A stretch of 61,947 nucleotides of DNA, from contig JAYYZE010000026.1 of assembly GCA_036340235.1 (NCBI GenBank), positions 1-61,947 on the forward strand, given 5' to 3'. Positions 18,719 through 26,813 of the stretch are shown here, one piece after another. Position 1 is the stretch's first letter; each line of letters begins with the position of its first letter. A program made the translations under genes and the position numbers. Origin of the DNA: GCA-2862585 sp036340235 (GTDB lineage Bacteria > Bacteroidota > Bacteroidia > Flavobacteriales > UBA7312). A model generated the notes under the pieces. It worked only from the letters and a program-made list of their open reading frames with translations, had not been told where the DNA came from and did not search any database.

Positions 18719-21309
18719 ATAAAGCTATATACTTTTTCTAAAGCAATCGCTAAGCCATTAGGGTTTTTACCCCCTGCCGTGGCAAAAGATGCTTGGCCAC
18801 CGCCACCTCCATTGATGTCTTTAGACAACTCCCGAACTATATCGCTCGCATTGAGGGCTCTATCGCTTACAAGTTTTTTTGCAATAGCAACTGTCAGAGT
18901 AACTTTGCCATCATTTTTTGCACCTAACACCAGCAAAAGGTTATCATGGGTTTTGGTGAGTTCAAAAGCTATATTTTTAATTGACTTTGCATCTAAATTG
19001 ACTTCACTAGCGATTAGCATTACCCCATTTACTTTTTTAGCTTGACTTAAAATGTGCTTCTTTACATCCTTGGCTTTTTCAGAATTAAGGACTTCAATTT
19101 GCCTATTGAGTAACTGATTGTCTTTTATTAACTGTTCTACAGACTTAACAATATCTTTAGATTTTATAAGATGCTCTACTTGAGTGATAAGGTTAATTTT
19201 TTCGTCAAAAAATTGGAATGCTTTTTGGGCTGAGATGGCTTCAATACGCCGCACACCAGACGCCACAGCACTTTCTGAAACAATTTTAAAAAGACCTATT
19301 TGACCAGTTGATATGGCGTGTATTCCTCCACACAACTCTATGGAGCTACCAAACTGTATAACCCTTACTACATCTCCATATGTTTCTCCAAACAGAGCCA
19401 TTGCCCCCATTTGTTGGGCCTTTTCAATGGGTAATTGTCTAAATTCTTCAAGCGGCAGGTTGGCGCGAATTTTGGTATTTACTCTATCTTCTATCAGTTT
19501 TAATTCATTGTCGCTAACTTTCGAAAAATGTGAGAAATCAAAACGTAAGTATTCCGAACTAACCAAAGATCCCTTTTGTGAAACGTGAGCTCCCAACACC
19601 TCTCTTAATGATTCATGCAATAAATGAGTAGCAGTATGATTGTTGGCAGTTTTTGTTCGTTTCTTTAAATCAACCTTAGCTTTGAATACACTATTTAGCT
19701 CCTTTGGCAAATCTGAAACAAAGTGAATTATTAAATTATTTTCTTTTTTGGTGTCAAGAATACTAATCGTTTCGTTATCGCTTATTAATTGACCTGTATC
19801 GCCAAGCTGACCACCTCCCTCAGCGTAGAAAGGGGTTAAATTAAATACGAGCTGAAAATATTGCTTTCCCTTTTGCTTAACCGACCTATACTTTACAATT
19901 CTGACAGATGATTCAGAATAATCATACCCAACAAATTCTTCTTTTTCGTCATTTAATAACTCTATCCAATCATCCGTTTCTATTTGGGTGGCTTGTCTGG
20001 ATCTGTATTTTTGTAAATTCAAATGCGTGTTAAAGGCTTCCACATCTACTCGCCATTGTTTCTCTTGAGCCAAAAGCGCGGTTAAATCAATTGGAAAGCC
20101 ATATGTATCATACAATTCAAAGGCGTCTTTTCCAGAGATTACTCCCTCAACAACTATCAAGGATTCAAACCTTAAAATACCTTTTTCCAAAGTTTTCAAA
20201 AAAGATCGTTCTTCTTCTTTAATCACTTTTTTAATAAGCTGGGACTGCAATTCCAATTCTTGAAACTGATCTCCCATTAGTGTTATGAGATCATCCACAA
20301 GTGAAAAAATAAATGGTTCTTTTCTTTCTAAAAAAGTGAACCCATACCTTACCGCTCTTCGTAAAATTCGTCGTATTACATAACCTGCTCCATTATTAGA
20401 TGGTAATTGGCCGTCAGCAATAGAAAAACTAACTGCCCTAAGATGATCTGCTACTACTCGCATAGCAATATCTGCTTTTTCATCCTTTCCATAGGGGATT
20501 TTTGACTTAGCCGCAATGCTAGCTATTATGGGCTGAAATAAATCGGTATCATAATTAGATTTAACACCTTGAAGTACCATACACAAACGCTCAAAACCCA
20601 TACCAGTATCCACATGAGTTTGTGGAAGATGCTCTAGCGAGCCATCTGATTTTCTATTAAACTGCATGAATACCAAGTTCCATACTTCAATAACTTGTGG
20701 GTGATCTTGATTGACTAGTGTAGCCCCATCTATATTTTCTCGCTCTTGGTCACTTCTAATGTCAACATGAATTTCTGAACATGGACCACAAGGTCCAGTA
20801 TCACCCATTTCCCAAAAGTTATCCTTTCTATTTCCATAGATTATTCTTTTTGGATCAATTAATGTTTTCCAAATAGATAAGCTCTCGCTATCTTTTTCAA
20901 GATCATCTTCTACAGATCCTTTAAAAATACTAACGTATAGCCTGTCTTTATCTATGTTATAAACTTCCGTTAGAAGTTCCCATGCCCATTTAATAGCTTC
21001 TGTTTTAAAGTAATCGCCAAAAGACCAGTTTCCAAGCATTTCGAACATAGTATGATGATAAGTATCGTAGCCAACCTGTTCTAAATCATTATGTTTACCC
21101 GAAACCCTCAAACACTTTTGTGTGTCACAAAGACGTGTACTCTTTGGTGCTGAATATCCCAAGAAAACATCCTTGAATTGATTCATTCCAGCATTGGTAA
21201 ACATTAAAGTTGGATCATTCTTTACCACCAAAGGAGCTGAAGATACAATATCGTGGGATTTTTGTTCAAAAAACTTAAAAAACTGTTGCCTAATTTCAGA
21301 CGACTTCAT
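18715..21309 (-). CDS. alaS: Alanine--tRNA ligase
   Basis: 864 residues from ATG 21309 (MKSSEIRQQFFKFFEQKSH); an ATG eight codons earlier (21333) is in frame but adds an unconserved extension. Class II aminoacylation core: FTNAGMNQFKD (motif 1 region), HHTMFEMLGNWSFGDYFK and RILRRAVRYG. The editing domain carries the zinc-binding NNHTATHLLH and CGGIH motifs. The C-terminal DHHA1 domain ends with the Gly-rich DINGGGGGQASFATAGG motif. Length fits the family. The adjacent M23 peptidase gene is transcribed divergently from a 109-bp spacer. Confidence 0.97.
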   Translation of the reverse strand: MKSSEIRQQFFKFFEQKSHDIVSSAPLVVKNDPTLMFTNAGMNQFKDVFLGYSAPKSTRLCDTQKCLRVSGKHNDLEQVGYDTYHHTMFEMLGNWSFGDYFKTEAIKWAWELLTEVYNIDKDRLYVSIFKGSVEDDLEKDSESLSIWKTLIDPKRIIYGNRKDNFWEMGDTGPCGPCSEIHVDIRSDQERENIDGATLVNQDHPQVIEVWNLVFMQFNRKSDGSLEHLPQTHVDTGMGFERLCMVLQGVKSNYDTDLFQPIIASIAAKSKIPYGKDEKADIAMRVVADHLRAVSFSIADGQLPSNNGAGYVIRRILRRAVRYGFTFLERKEPFIFSLVDDLITLMGDQFQELELQSQLIKKVIKEEERSFLKTLEKGILRFESLIVVEGVISGKDAFELYDTYGFPIDLTALLAQEKQWRVDVEAFNTHLNLQKYRSRQATQIETDDWIELLNDEKEEFVGYDYSESSVRIVKYRSVKQKGKQYFQLVFNLTPFYAEGGGQLGDTGQLISDNETISILDTKKENNLIIHFVSDLPKELNSVFKAKVDLKKRTKTANNHTATHLLHESLREVLGAHVSQKGSLVSSEYLRFDFSHFSKVSDNELKLIEDRVNTKIRANLPLEEFRQLPIEKAQQMGAMALFGETYGDVVRVIQFGSSIELCGGIHAISTGQIGLFKIVSESAVASGVRRIEAISAQKAFQFFDEKINLITQVEHLIKSKDIVKSVEQLIKDNQLLNRQIEVLNSEKAKDVKKHILSQAKKVNGVMLIASEVNLDAKSIKNIAFELTKTHDNLLLVLGAKNDGKVTLTVAIAKKLVSDRALNASDIVRELSKDINGGGGGQASFATAGGKNPNGLAIALEKVYSFI

Positions 21310-21386
21310 TAGCTTATACTTGATTGAATTCACACGCAGATGTTAACAATAACACAAAAGCGGTATTCTAATTAATACTAAATAGT

Positions 21387-21394
21387 TATTTTTG
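21387..21394 (+). promoter_or_regulatory. Candidate -7 box for the M23 peptidase gene
   Basis: TATTTTTG fits TAnnTTTG and lies 24 nt before the ATG at 21419 in the alaS/M23 divergent spacer. Confidence 0.4.
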
Positions 21395-21418
21395 CCACAA
21401 ATTTAGCCAAAATACCTT

Positions 21419-22390
21419 ATGAAAAGAGTAAAGTATTATTATGATAAAAAATCCCTTTCGTATAAGAAAATTGAAAAGACTTGGAAAAGTAGGCTAAAAA
21501 CTGTATCAGTTTTTATGTCGGCTAGCGCTTTTTTTGGTGCCATAATGCTAATACTTGCCTTTAATTTTTTTGATAGTCCTAAAGAAAAAATGCTAAAGCG
21601 AGAACTTGACAAACTCAAACTTCAGTACGAATTAATAGACGAAAGTCTTCAGCAAGTTTCTGCAGTTTTAGAAAATGTCAAAGACAGAGACGATAATATA
21701 TATCGTGTAATTTTCGAAGCCGAACCCATCCCAAACTCTATTAGAAAAGCTGGAATTGGAGGCGTTAACAGATATAAAAACCTAGAAGGCTATGAAAACT
21801 CGCAACTACTTATTTCCACCTCAAAGAAGATGGATCAAATTTCAAAACAATTGTACATTCAGTCAAAATCCTTTGATGAAGTGATGGAAATGGCTTTAAA
21901 AAAATCAGATATGATGGCCTCAATTCCAGCAATCCAACCCGTAAAAAACAAAGAACTTAAACGGGTTGCATCTGGATTTGGACGGCGTATCGATCCCTAT
22001 TATAAGAAGCTTAAATTTCACTATGGAGTTGATTTTTCGGCTCCTAAAGGAACGCCAATATACGCAACTGGTAATGGTACCGTATCAAAAACCAAAAGAA
22101 GCCGAAGAGGATTTGGAAATCATATCGTCATTGATCACGGATATGGATATCAATCTCTGTATGCCCATATGACAAAGTATACTGTAAGAAAAGGTCAAAA
22201 AGTAAAACGTGGTGACATCATCGGTTACGTAGGCAGCACAGGAAAATCAACTGCGCCCCATCTTCATTACGAAGTGCATAAAGATGGAAAGAAAATAAAC
22301 CCCGTTTACTATTTCCACAATGACCTTTCCCCTGATGAATTTGACAGAATGCTTGAACTTTCCTCACAAGAAAATCAATCTTTTGATTAG
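21419..22390 (+). CDS. M23 (LytM) family peptidase, membrane anchored
   Basis: 323 residues. The basic cytoplasmic N-terminus (about 1-30) is followed by one membrane helix (VFMSASAFFGAIMLILAFNFF, about 31-52). A coiled coil follows (about 55-95: KEKMLKRELDKLKLQYELIDE). The C-terminal LytM domain has the zinc motif HYGVDFSAPKGTPIYATGNG, then HIVIDHGYGYQSLYAHM and HLHYEVHKDG, with all catalytic His/Asp present. M23 enzymes cleave peptidoglycan cross-links in the periplasm, or act as scaffolds when degenerate; this one looks active. A MerR-type gene follows 1 bp after its stop, an arrangement that may matter for regulation (inference). Confidence 0.93.
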   Translation: MKRVKYYYDKKSLSYKKIEKTWKSRLKTVSVFMSASAFFGAIMLILAFNFFDSPKEKMLKRELDKLKLQYELIDESLQQVSAVLENVKDRDDNIYRVIFEAEPIPNSIRKAGIGGVNRYKNLEGYENSQLLISTSKKMDQISKQLYIQSKSFDEVMEMALKKSDMMASIPAIQPVKNKELKRVASGFGRRIDPYYKKLKFHYGVDFSAPKGTPIYATGNGTVSKTKRSRRGFGNHIVIDHGYGYQSLYAHMTKYTVRKGQKVKRGDIIGYVGSTGKSTAPHLHYEVHKDGKKINPVYYFHNDLSPDEFDRMLELSSQENQSFD

Positions 22391-22391
22391 A

Positions 22392-22727
22392 ATGCCTTAC
22401 AAGCCAAAAACAATACAAAAGCTGTACTACTCTATTGGAGAAGTAGCAAAAGAATTTGACGTAAAAGTTTCACTTATTCGTTTTTGGGAAAAAGAATTTG
22501 ACATACTTAAACCAAAAAAAAATAAAAAGGGTAATCGAATGTTTACTCAGGATGACATTAAAAATATAAGAATTATCCATCATCTGGTTAAAGAAAGGGG
22601 CTTTACACTTGAAGGCGCCAAGAAAAAATTAGCTGAAAATAAAGAAGACACCGTCAATTCATTAGAGATAATATCAAGGCTCAAAGAAATTAAACGCTTC
22701 CTTCAGGACTTATCTAAAGAATTATAG
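22392..22727 (+). CDS. MerR family transcriptional regulator
   Basis: 111 residues from ATG 22392 (MPYKPKTIQKLYYSIGEVAKEF). A longer frame begins at 22320 inside the peptidase gene but lacks family similarity there. The winged helix-turn-helix (YYSIGEVAKEFDVKVSLIRFWEKEFDILKPKKNKKGNRMFTQDD split over residues 10-55) is followed by an alpha-helical dimerisation stretch (about 65-110). No effector-binding domain is present, so it is a minimal MerR protein. Translation follows the peptidase stop by 1 bp. The gene overlaps the mqnD 3' end on the opposite strand by 25 bp. Confidence 0.88.
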   Translation: MPYKPKTIQKLYYSIGEVAKEFDVKVSLIRFWEKEFDILKPKKNKKGNRMFTQDDIKNIRIIHHLVKERGFTLEGAKKKLAENKEDTVNSLEIISRLKEIKRFLQDLSKEL

Positions 22728-23533
22728 TTCAAGAAAATAGTATCACTAGACTTACCTGCTTTCTCAAAAAAAAGAGCAACAGCTTGACGTCCCGTTTCTC
22801 CTAAATCAAGGGAATATTCGTTAACATACAACCGAATGTGTTTTTTCATTACGTCGTATTCCATCTGTTGGGCGTATGAGCATACAAATTCCTTTGAGCT
22901 AGAGGGATTCTTGAATGCAAATTCAATAGAACGCCTCATAATACGTTGAAGTGTTTGTTGCATCTCAACATCCAATTTTCTAGAAACAACAATACCTCCC
23001 AAAGGAATTGGCAATTTAGTCTGCGATTCCCAAAATTGACCCAAATCAAGAATTTTCACCAAACCCTTTTTCTGGAATGTAAATCGATTTTCATGAATAA
23101 TTACCCCAGCATCCACCTTTTGTTCTATAATGGCCGTTTCAATATCAGAAAAAAGGTACTCGCTTGTAAGTAAATGATCTGGATATGCAAATCGAAACAA
23201 GCTGTTTGCTGTTGTATATTTACCAGGAATAGCAACCATAGAATGGGAGGTAAATGGATGTTTTGAAGGCTCACAAATAAGTAATGGTCCACAATTAGTT
23301 CCCAAAGCAGCACCACTTTGTAGTAACACATAATTAGAACATACATGAACAAAGGCATTAAAGGAAAGCTTAGTGATCAGAAGCTCGTGATTTATAGCTT
23401 TTTTGTTTAACACCTCAACATCTTCAATGACTGGCATGAAACTTAGTCCTTCAGTATCTACTTTTTGATGCACCATGGCGTCAAACATAAATGTATCGTT
23501 GGGGCAGGGCGAAAAACCTAAACTAATTTTCAT
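22703..23533 (-). CDS. mqnD: 1,4-dihydroxy-6-naphthoate synthase (futalosine pathway)
   Basis: 276 residues from ATG 23533 (MKISLGFSPCPNDTFMFDAM), which overlaps the mqnB stop by 4 bp; the longer frame from 23596 would run into mqnB. The N-terminal SPCPNDTFMF motif and the GCVI-like segment (KVDAGVIIHENRFTFQKKGL) are hallmarks of MqnD, a periplasmic-binding-protein-like enzyme. It converts cyclic dehypoxanthinyl futalosine to 1,4-dihydroxy-6-naphthoate in menaquinone synthesis. The partner gene mqnB is directly upstream. Other pathway genes (mqnA, mqnC, mqnE) are not in the window. Confidence 0.92.
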   Translation of the reverse strand: MKISLGFSPCPNDTFMFDAMVHQKVDTEGLSFMPVIEDVEVLNKKAINHELLITKLSFNAFVHVCSNYVLLQSGAALGTNCGPLLICEPSKHPFTSHSMVAIPGKYTTANSLFRFAYPDHLLTSEYLFSDIETAIIEQKVDAGVIIHENRFTFQKKGLVKILDLGQFWESQTKLPIPLGGIVVSRKLDVEMQQTLQRIMRRSIEFAFKNPSSSKEFVCSYAQQMEYDVMKKHIRLYVNEYSLDLGETGRQAVALFFEKAGKSSDTIFLNYNSLDKS

Positions 23534-24105
23534 ATGGTTAGTAAAAATGTTTCTAGAGCTGTATTTAGGTTCTGTACTGCCAAAGGAATATTCCAATTGG
23601 ATTTATTTCTTTTTTCCACATAGTTGGAAATGGCACGTAGCTGAACACATTTAATATTAAAAACTCGACAGGCCATCATACAGGCGGCTCCTTCCATGCT
23701 TTCTACTTGAGGTTGTAAGCGATTAACTATTTTGACAATTGACAGATCATCTCCATGTACTGTGTTGACGGTTATCCCTCTTACTTTTGGGTATTGTGTT
23801 TGTGGTGGCATACTGACCTCGTTTTCTGTATGCAAACCCATGTCGTTGGGTGTTATAAAGCGATGACCATCTTGAGCGCCCAACTCTGAAAGAAAATCTT
23901 CATGAACTTCAACAATGTCTCCAATTTTCAGAGTTGGAGTAAAAGAACCAGCTATCCCTATATTCACCACCAAATCATAATGCTCGCAGGCTAAGGCTTT
24001 TGTTACGGAAATGGCAGTAGATACCATTCCAATTCCAGAAACTAAATGATGGTTTACTGGAATGGTCAATTCGTCATCGGTGGCAGAAACAATCAACACT
24101 TTCAT
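23530..24105 (-). CDS. mqnB: Futalosine hydrolase
   Basis: 191 residues. Nucleosidase of the MTA/SAH (PNP/UDP phosphorylase) fold that cleaves futalosine to dehypoxanthine futalosine plus hypoxanthine. Family features: start MKVLIVSATDDE, Gly-rich LVVNIGIAGSF, VESMEGAACMMACRVFNI holding the ribose-contacting Met-Glu, and LRAISNYVEKRN with the catalytic Asp position replaced by Asn, as in many MqnB proteins. It overlaps mqnD by 4 bp. A TATCTTTG promoter box ends only 4 nt before the ATG, implying a leaderless or nearly leaderless transcript. Confidence 0.9.
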   Translation of the reverse strand: MKVLIVSATDDELTIPVNHHLVSGIGMVSTAISVTKALACEHYDLVVNIGIAGSFTPTLKIGDIVEVHEDFLSELGAQDGHRFITPNDMGLHTENEVSMPPQTQYPKVRGITVNTVHGDDLSIVKIVNRLQPQVESMEGAACMMACRVFNIKCVQLRAISNYVEKRNKSNWNIPLAVQNLNTALETFLLTI

Positions 24106-24109
24106 AACG

Positions 24110-24117
24110 CAAAGATA
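24110..24117 (-). promoter_or_regulatory. Candidate -7 box immediately before mqnB
   Basis: TATCTTTG on the minus strand with only 4 nt (cgtt) before the mqnB ATG at 24105. Other boxes in this window lie 14-64 nt from the start codon, so a leaderless mRNA is likely if this box is used. Confidence 0.45.
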
Positions 24118-24143
24118 GGCAATTCCTGTGTGTAAAAAGGTCG

Positions 24144-24151
24144 TATATTTG
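24144..24151 (+). promoter_or_regulatory. Candidate -7 box for queD
   Basis: TATATTTG fits TAnnTTTG, 19 nt before the queD ATG at 24171; it is divergent from the mqnB box 26 bp away. Confidence 0.45.
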
Positions 24152-24170
24152 TCTTGATTATATTATTAAA

Positions 24171-24584
24171 ATGATCTATTTAACTAGTAGAGAATGTTTC
24201 AGTTCAGCCCATATTTTATGGAATAAAAAATGGGCTGAGCAAAAAAATCTAGAAGTATTTGGAAAATGTGCCAATAAAAACTGGCATGGCCATAATTTTG
24301 AATTATTTGTGACCGTCAAAGGCGAACCCAAAATAGATACAGGCTTTGTGATAGATTTAAAAGATTTATCATCCGTTCTGAAAAAGAAAGTAATTGATAA
24401 ATTAGATCATAAAAACATCAATTTAGATGTTGACTTTATGCATGGAAAAATGGCATCCACAGAAATATTAGCCATGGCTATATGGAAAGAAATAGAGAGT
24501 GATATCATATCACTTGGCGCACAACTACATTGTGTTAAATTAAAAGAGACTGAAAATAATTTTGTTGAATATTTTGGAAAATAA
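24171..24584 (+). CDS. queD: 6-carboxy-tetrahydropterin synthase (QueD/PTPS family)
   Basis: 137 residues. Converts 7,8-dihydroneopterin triphosphate to 6-carboxy-5,6,7,8-tetrahydropterin in queuosine (7-deazaguanine) synthesis. The PTPS fold's zinc ligands are visible: His14 in SSAHILW and the HGHNFELFV pair (His40 and His42 by rough count). The Cys of FGKCANKNWHGHN is the catalytic Cys. Acidic KLDHKNIN and the C-terminal KLKETENNFVEY segment complete the active site. It is 2 bp upstream of folE, whose product is its substrate. The family also includes sepiapterin-type PTPS, but length and motifs favour QueD. Confidence 0.9.
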   Translation: MIYLTSRECFSSAHILWNKKWAEQKNLEVFGKCANKNWHGHNFELFVTVKGEPKIDTGFVIDLKDLSSVLKKKVIDKLDHKNINLDVDFMHGKMASTEILAMAIWKEIESDIISLGAQLHCVKLKETENNFVEYFGK

Positions 24585-24586
24585 AT

Positions 24587-25189
24587 ATGTCTAGAAACAT
24601 GAAATCCGAAGGCTTCCGGCACGAATCGACTACCAAACTATCTGATTCGTACAAACATATTTTAGAATATATTGGTGAGAATTCTGACCGTGAGGGACTT
24701 TTAAAAACCCCACAAAGAGCAGCTAAAGCTATGGAATTTCTAACCCAAGGGTATAGCCAAAATCCGAATGAAATTCTTAATTCTGCCATCTTTTCAGAAG
24801 ATTATAGCCAAATAGTTTTAGTAAAAGAAATAGAGTTTTACTCACTTTGTGAACACCACCTTTTACCCTTCTTCGGAAAAGCACATATTGCCTACATACC
24901 AAATGGGAAAATTGTTGGCTTAAGTAAATTACCCAGGGTAGTAGATGCATTTTCTAGGCGATTACAAGTTCAAGAAAGACTTACTAATGAAATAAGAGAC
25001 TGTCTAGAAAACTCATTACGTCCAAAAGGTGTCGCCATCGTGATGGAAGCCAGGCATTTATGCATGCAAATGAGGGGCGTTGAAAAACAAAATTCGATAA
25101 CCACCACATCGGCTTTTTCGGGTGAATTTTTAGAAAGCGAAAAGACAAGACTAGAATTTATAAATTTAATTCAATCAAAACTATCATAA
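24587..25189 (+). CDS. folE: GTP cyclohydrolase I
   Basis: 200 residues. Converts GTP to 7,8-dihydroneopterin triphosphate, the entry point to folate and queuosine. Signatures: DREGLLKTPQRAAKAMEFLT, zinc/active-site SLCEHHLLPFFGKAHIAYIP, GLSKLPRVVDAFSRRLQVQERLT and the second zinc Cys in EARHLCMQMRGVEKQNS. It sits between queD (2-bp gap) and fabD (2-bp gap) as one operon. No riboswitch-like structure is evident upstream. All catalytic residues are present. Confidence 0.96.
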   Translation: MSRNMKSEGFRHESTTKLSDSYKHILEYIGENSDREGLLKTPQRAAKAMEFLTQGYSQNPNEILNSAIFSEDYSQIVLVKEIEFYSLCEHHLLPFFGKAHIAYIPNGKIVGLSKLPRVVDAFSRRLQVQERLTNEIRDCLENSLRPKGVAIVMEARHLCMQMRGVEKQNSITTTSAFSGEFLESEKTRLEFINLIQSKLS

Positions 25190-25191
25190 GT

Positions 25192-26076
25192 ATGAAAGCA
25201 TATGTTTTTCCTGGCCAGGGAGCACAATTTACAGGAATGGGTAAGGAATTGTATGAAAACGATTCACAGTCAAAAAAACTCTTTGAGAACGCTAATGACA
25301 TCCTTGGATTTAAAATTACCAACATAATGTTTGAAGGAAGTAAAGAAGAGCTTACTCAAACTAAAGTTACTCAACCCGCCATATTTCTTCATTCTGTAAT
25401 TTTAGCCAAAGCTATTGGTGAGCGCTTTACTCCTGACATGGTTGCTGGCCATTCATTAGGCGAGTTTTCAGCACTCACCGCCGCTAATTACTTACGATTT
25501 GAAGATGGCTTAAAACTGGTTTATAAACGTGCCCTAGCAATGCAAAAGGCTTGCGAAACTAATCCTTCAACTATGGCCGCCATACTTGGTTTAGAAGATG
25601 CTATTGTCGAGGACATTTGCGATAGCATTGACGGTATTGTTGTCCCCGCTAATTATAATTGCCCCGGTCAGCTGGTCATTTCAGGAAGCAACGAAGCCAT
25701 AGAACTAGCATGCCAAAAGTTGACAGAGGCTGGTGCTAGAAGAGCTTTAAAATTAGCCGTTGGCGGTGCTTTTCACTCGCCACTGATGGAATCGGCAAGA
25801 ACAGAACTGGCTTCAGCCATAGAAACTACGCCTTTTAGCGCTGGTCATTGTCCTATTTATCAAAACACTACCGCTAAAGCTGAATGCAACCCAGAACAAA
25901 TCAAGCTAAACTTAAACAGGCAACTGACTTATCCAGTAAGGTGGACACAAACTATGGAACATATGAAAGCTGATGGTCTTACAGGAGTAATAGAGGTGGG
26001 TCCAGGAAAAGTTCTTCAAGGGCTGTTTAAAAAAATGGACAGAGCATTGAACACTGAAAGTGCAGAATTCTTATAA
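25192..26076 (+). CDS. fabD: Malonyl-CoA:ACP transacylase
   Basis: 294 residues. Loads malonate onto acyl carrier protein for fatty acid synthesis in the cytoplasm. Landmarks: oxyanion-hole Gln in FPGQGAQFTGMGK (residues 6-18), nucleophile Ser in GHSLGEFSALTAA, Arg in YKRALAMQKA, catalytic His in GGAFHSPLMESA and the final NYNCPGQLVISG-type lobe. Length is typical. It ends the queD-folE-fabD run and overlaps the convergent CpsB-like gene by 6 bp, with no terminator hairpin visible at the junction. Confidence 0.95.
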   Translation: MKAYVFPGQGAQFTGMGKELYENDSQSKKLFENANDILGFKITNIMFEGSKEELTQTKVTQPAIFLHSVILAKAIGERFTPDMVAGHSLGEFSALTAANYLRFEDGLKLVYKRALAMQKACETNPSTMAAILGLEDAIVEDICDSIDGIVVPANYNCPGQLVISGSNEAIELACQKLTEAGARRALKLAVGGAFHSPLMESARTELASAIETTPFSAGHCPIYQNTTAKAECNPEQIKLNLNRQLTYPVRWTQTMEHMKADGLTGVIEVGPGKVLQGLFKKMDRALNTESAEFL

Positions 26077-26808
26077 TTGATGGTTTTTCAAGAAACCACT
26101 TTCAATAAGTCTGTGCCAGTATTTGTTTGTAAAACATTGGCTGTATAGGTCGGCTTGTACTTTGTTGTGGCAGTCGGTGCCAACAAAATCAATCATGTTT
26201 TTACTAATAAGCAGCTCTGCTCTTTGTTGAACTGCCCTGCCGTAGTATCCTACCAGCGATAAAGCATTGATCTGAAAAAGTACAGAACGACTTTTGAGCG
26301 ACTTATAGTCTTTTGGAGTTAGAAAAAGAAAACGTTCAGGATGCGCTAGTACAGGCTTATAACCATTAACTTGTAGTTTAAAAATTATATCATCAAAATT
26401 GGGTGGAGCAGAAATAAAAGATGTTTCGATTAGAATGTAATTAAAGCCAAAAGTTAAGAATGCTTGCTTATTTACTAACTTTGATTCAAACTCAAAATCA
26501 ACTAAATACTCGGCCGCAGCCATTATTTCAGGCACTTTACTATTTGTTTTTGTTGCTTTTAGTACAGCCTCCAACCCATTGTTTATGGTATTTGGTGTGT
26601 TTTTGTAAAAGTCGGACATTATATGGGGTGTAGTAATCAGTTTTTGGAAACCCAAATCGTGTAATTGCTTGGCTAACGAAACTGATGTTTCTATATTTGG
26701 TGAGCCATCGTCTATAGCTGGAACAAGATGAGAGTGCATATCTGTCTTTAATGACTCAAAACTTATCACTTTTGACGATTTGAAGGACTTGTTAAAAATA
26801 GAAAACAT
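26071..26808 (-). CDS. CpsB/CapC-type PHP-domain tyrosine phosphatase
   Basis: 245 residues. PHP metallo-phosphatase family: metal-binding TDMHSHLVPAIDDGSPNIE (about 21-39), ITTPHIMSDF, LIETSF, LAHPERFLFL and the terminal FVGTDCHNK. In Gram-positives CpsB-type enzymes dephosphorylate the tyrosine kinase that controls capsule export; the Bacteroidota homologues usually lie in polysaccharide loci. Here it lies 5 bp after rfbB in the same direction, which supports a role in surface polysaccharide. A polymerase or kinase (Wzc-like) gene is not in the window. Confidence 0.88.
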   Translation of the reverse strand: MFSIFNKSFKSSKVISFESLKTDMHSHLVPAIDDGSPNIETSVSLAKQLHDLGFQKLITTPHIMSDFYKNTPNTINNGLEAVLKATKTNSKVPEIMAAAEYLVDFEFESKLVNKQAFLTFGFNYILIETSFISAPPNFDDIIFKLQVNGYKPVLAHPERFLFLTPKDYKSLKSRSVLFQINALSLVGYYGRAVQQRAELLISKNMIDFVGTDCHNKVQADLYSQCFTNKYWHRLIESGFLKNHQL

Positions 26809-26813
26809 ACAAA

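Noticed and set aside
24118..24170. Possible preQ1 riboswitch upstream of queD
   Set aside because: Only about 50 bp, with no pseudoknot-like or C-rich/A-rich aptamer pattern.
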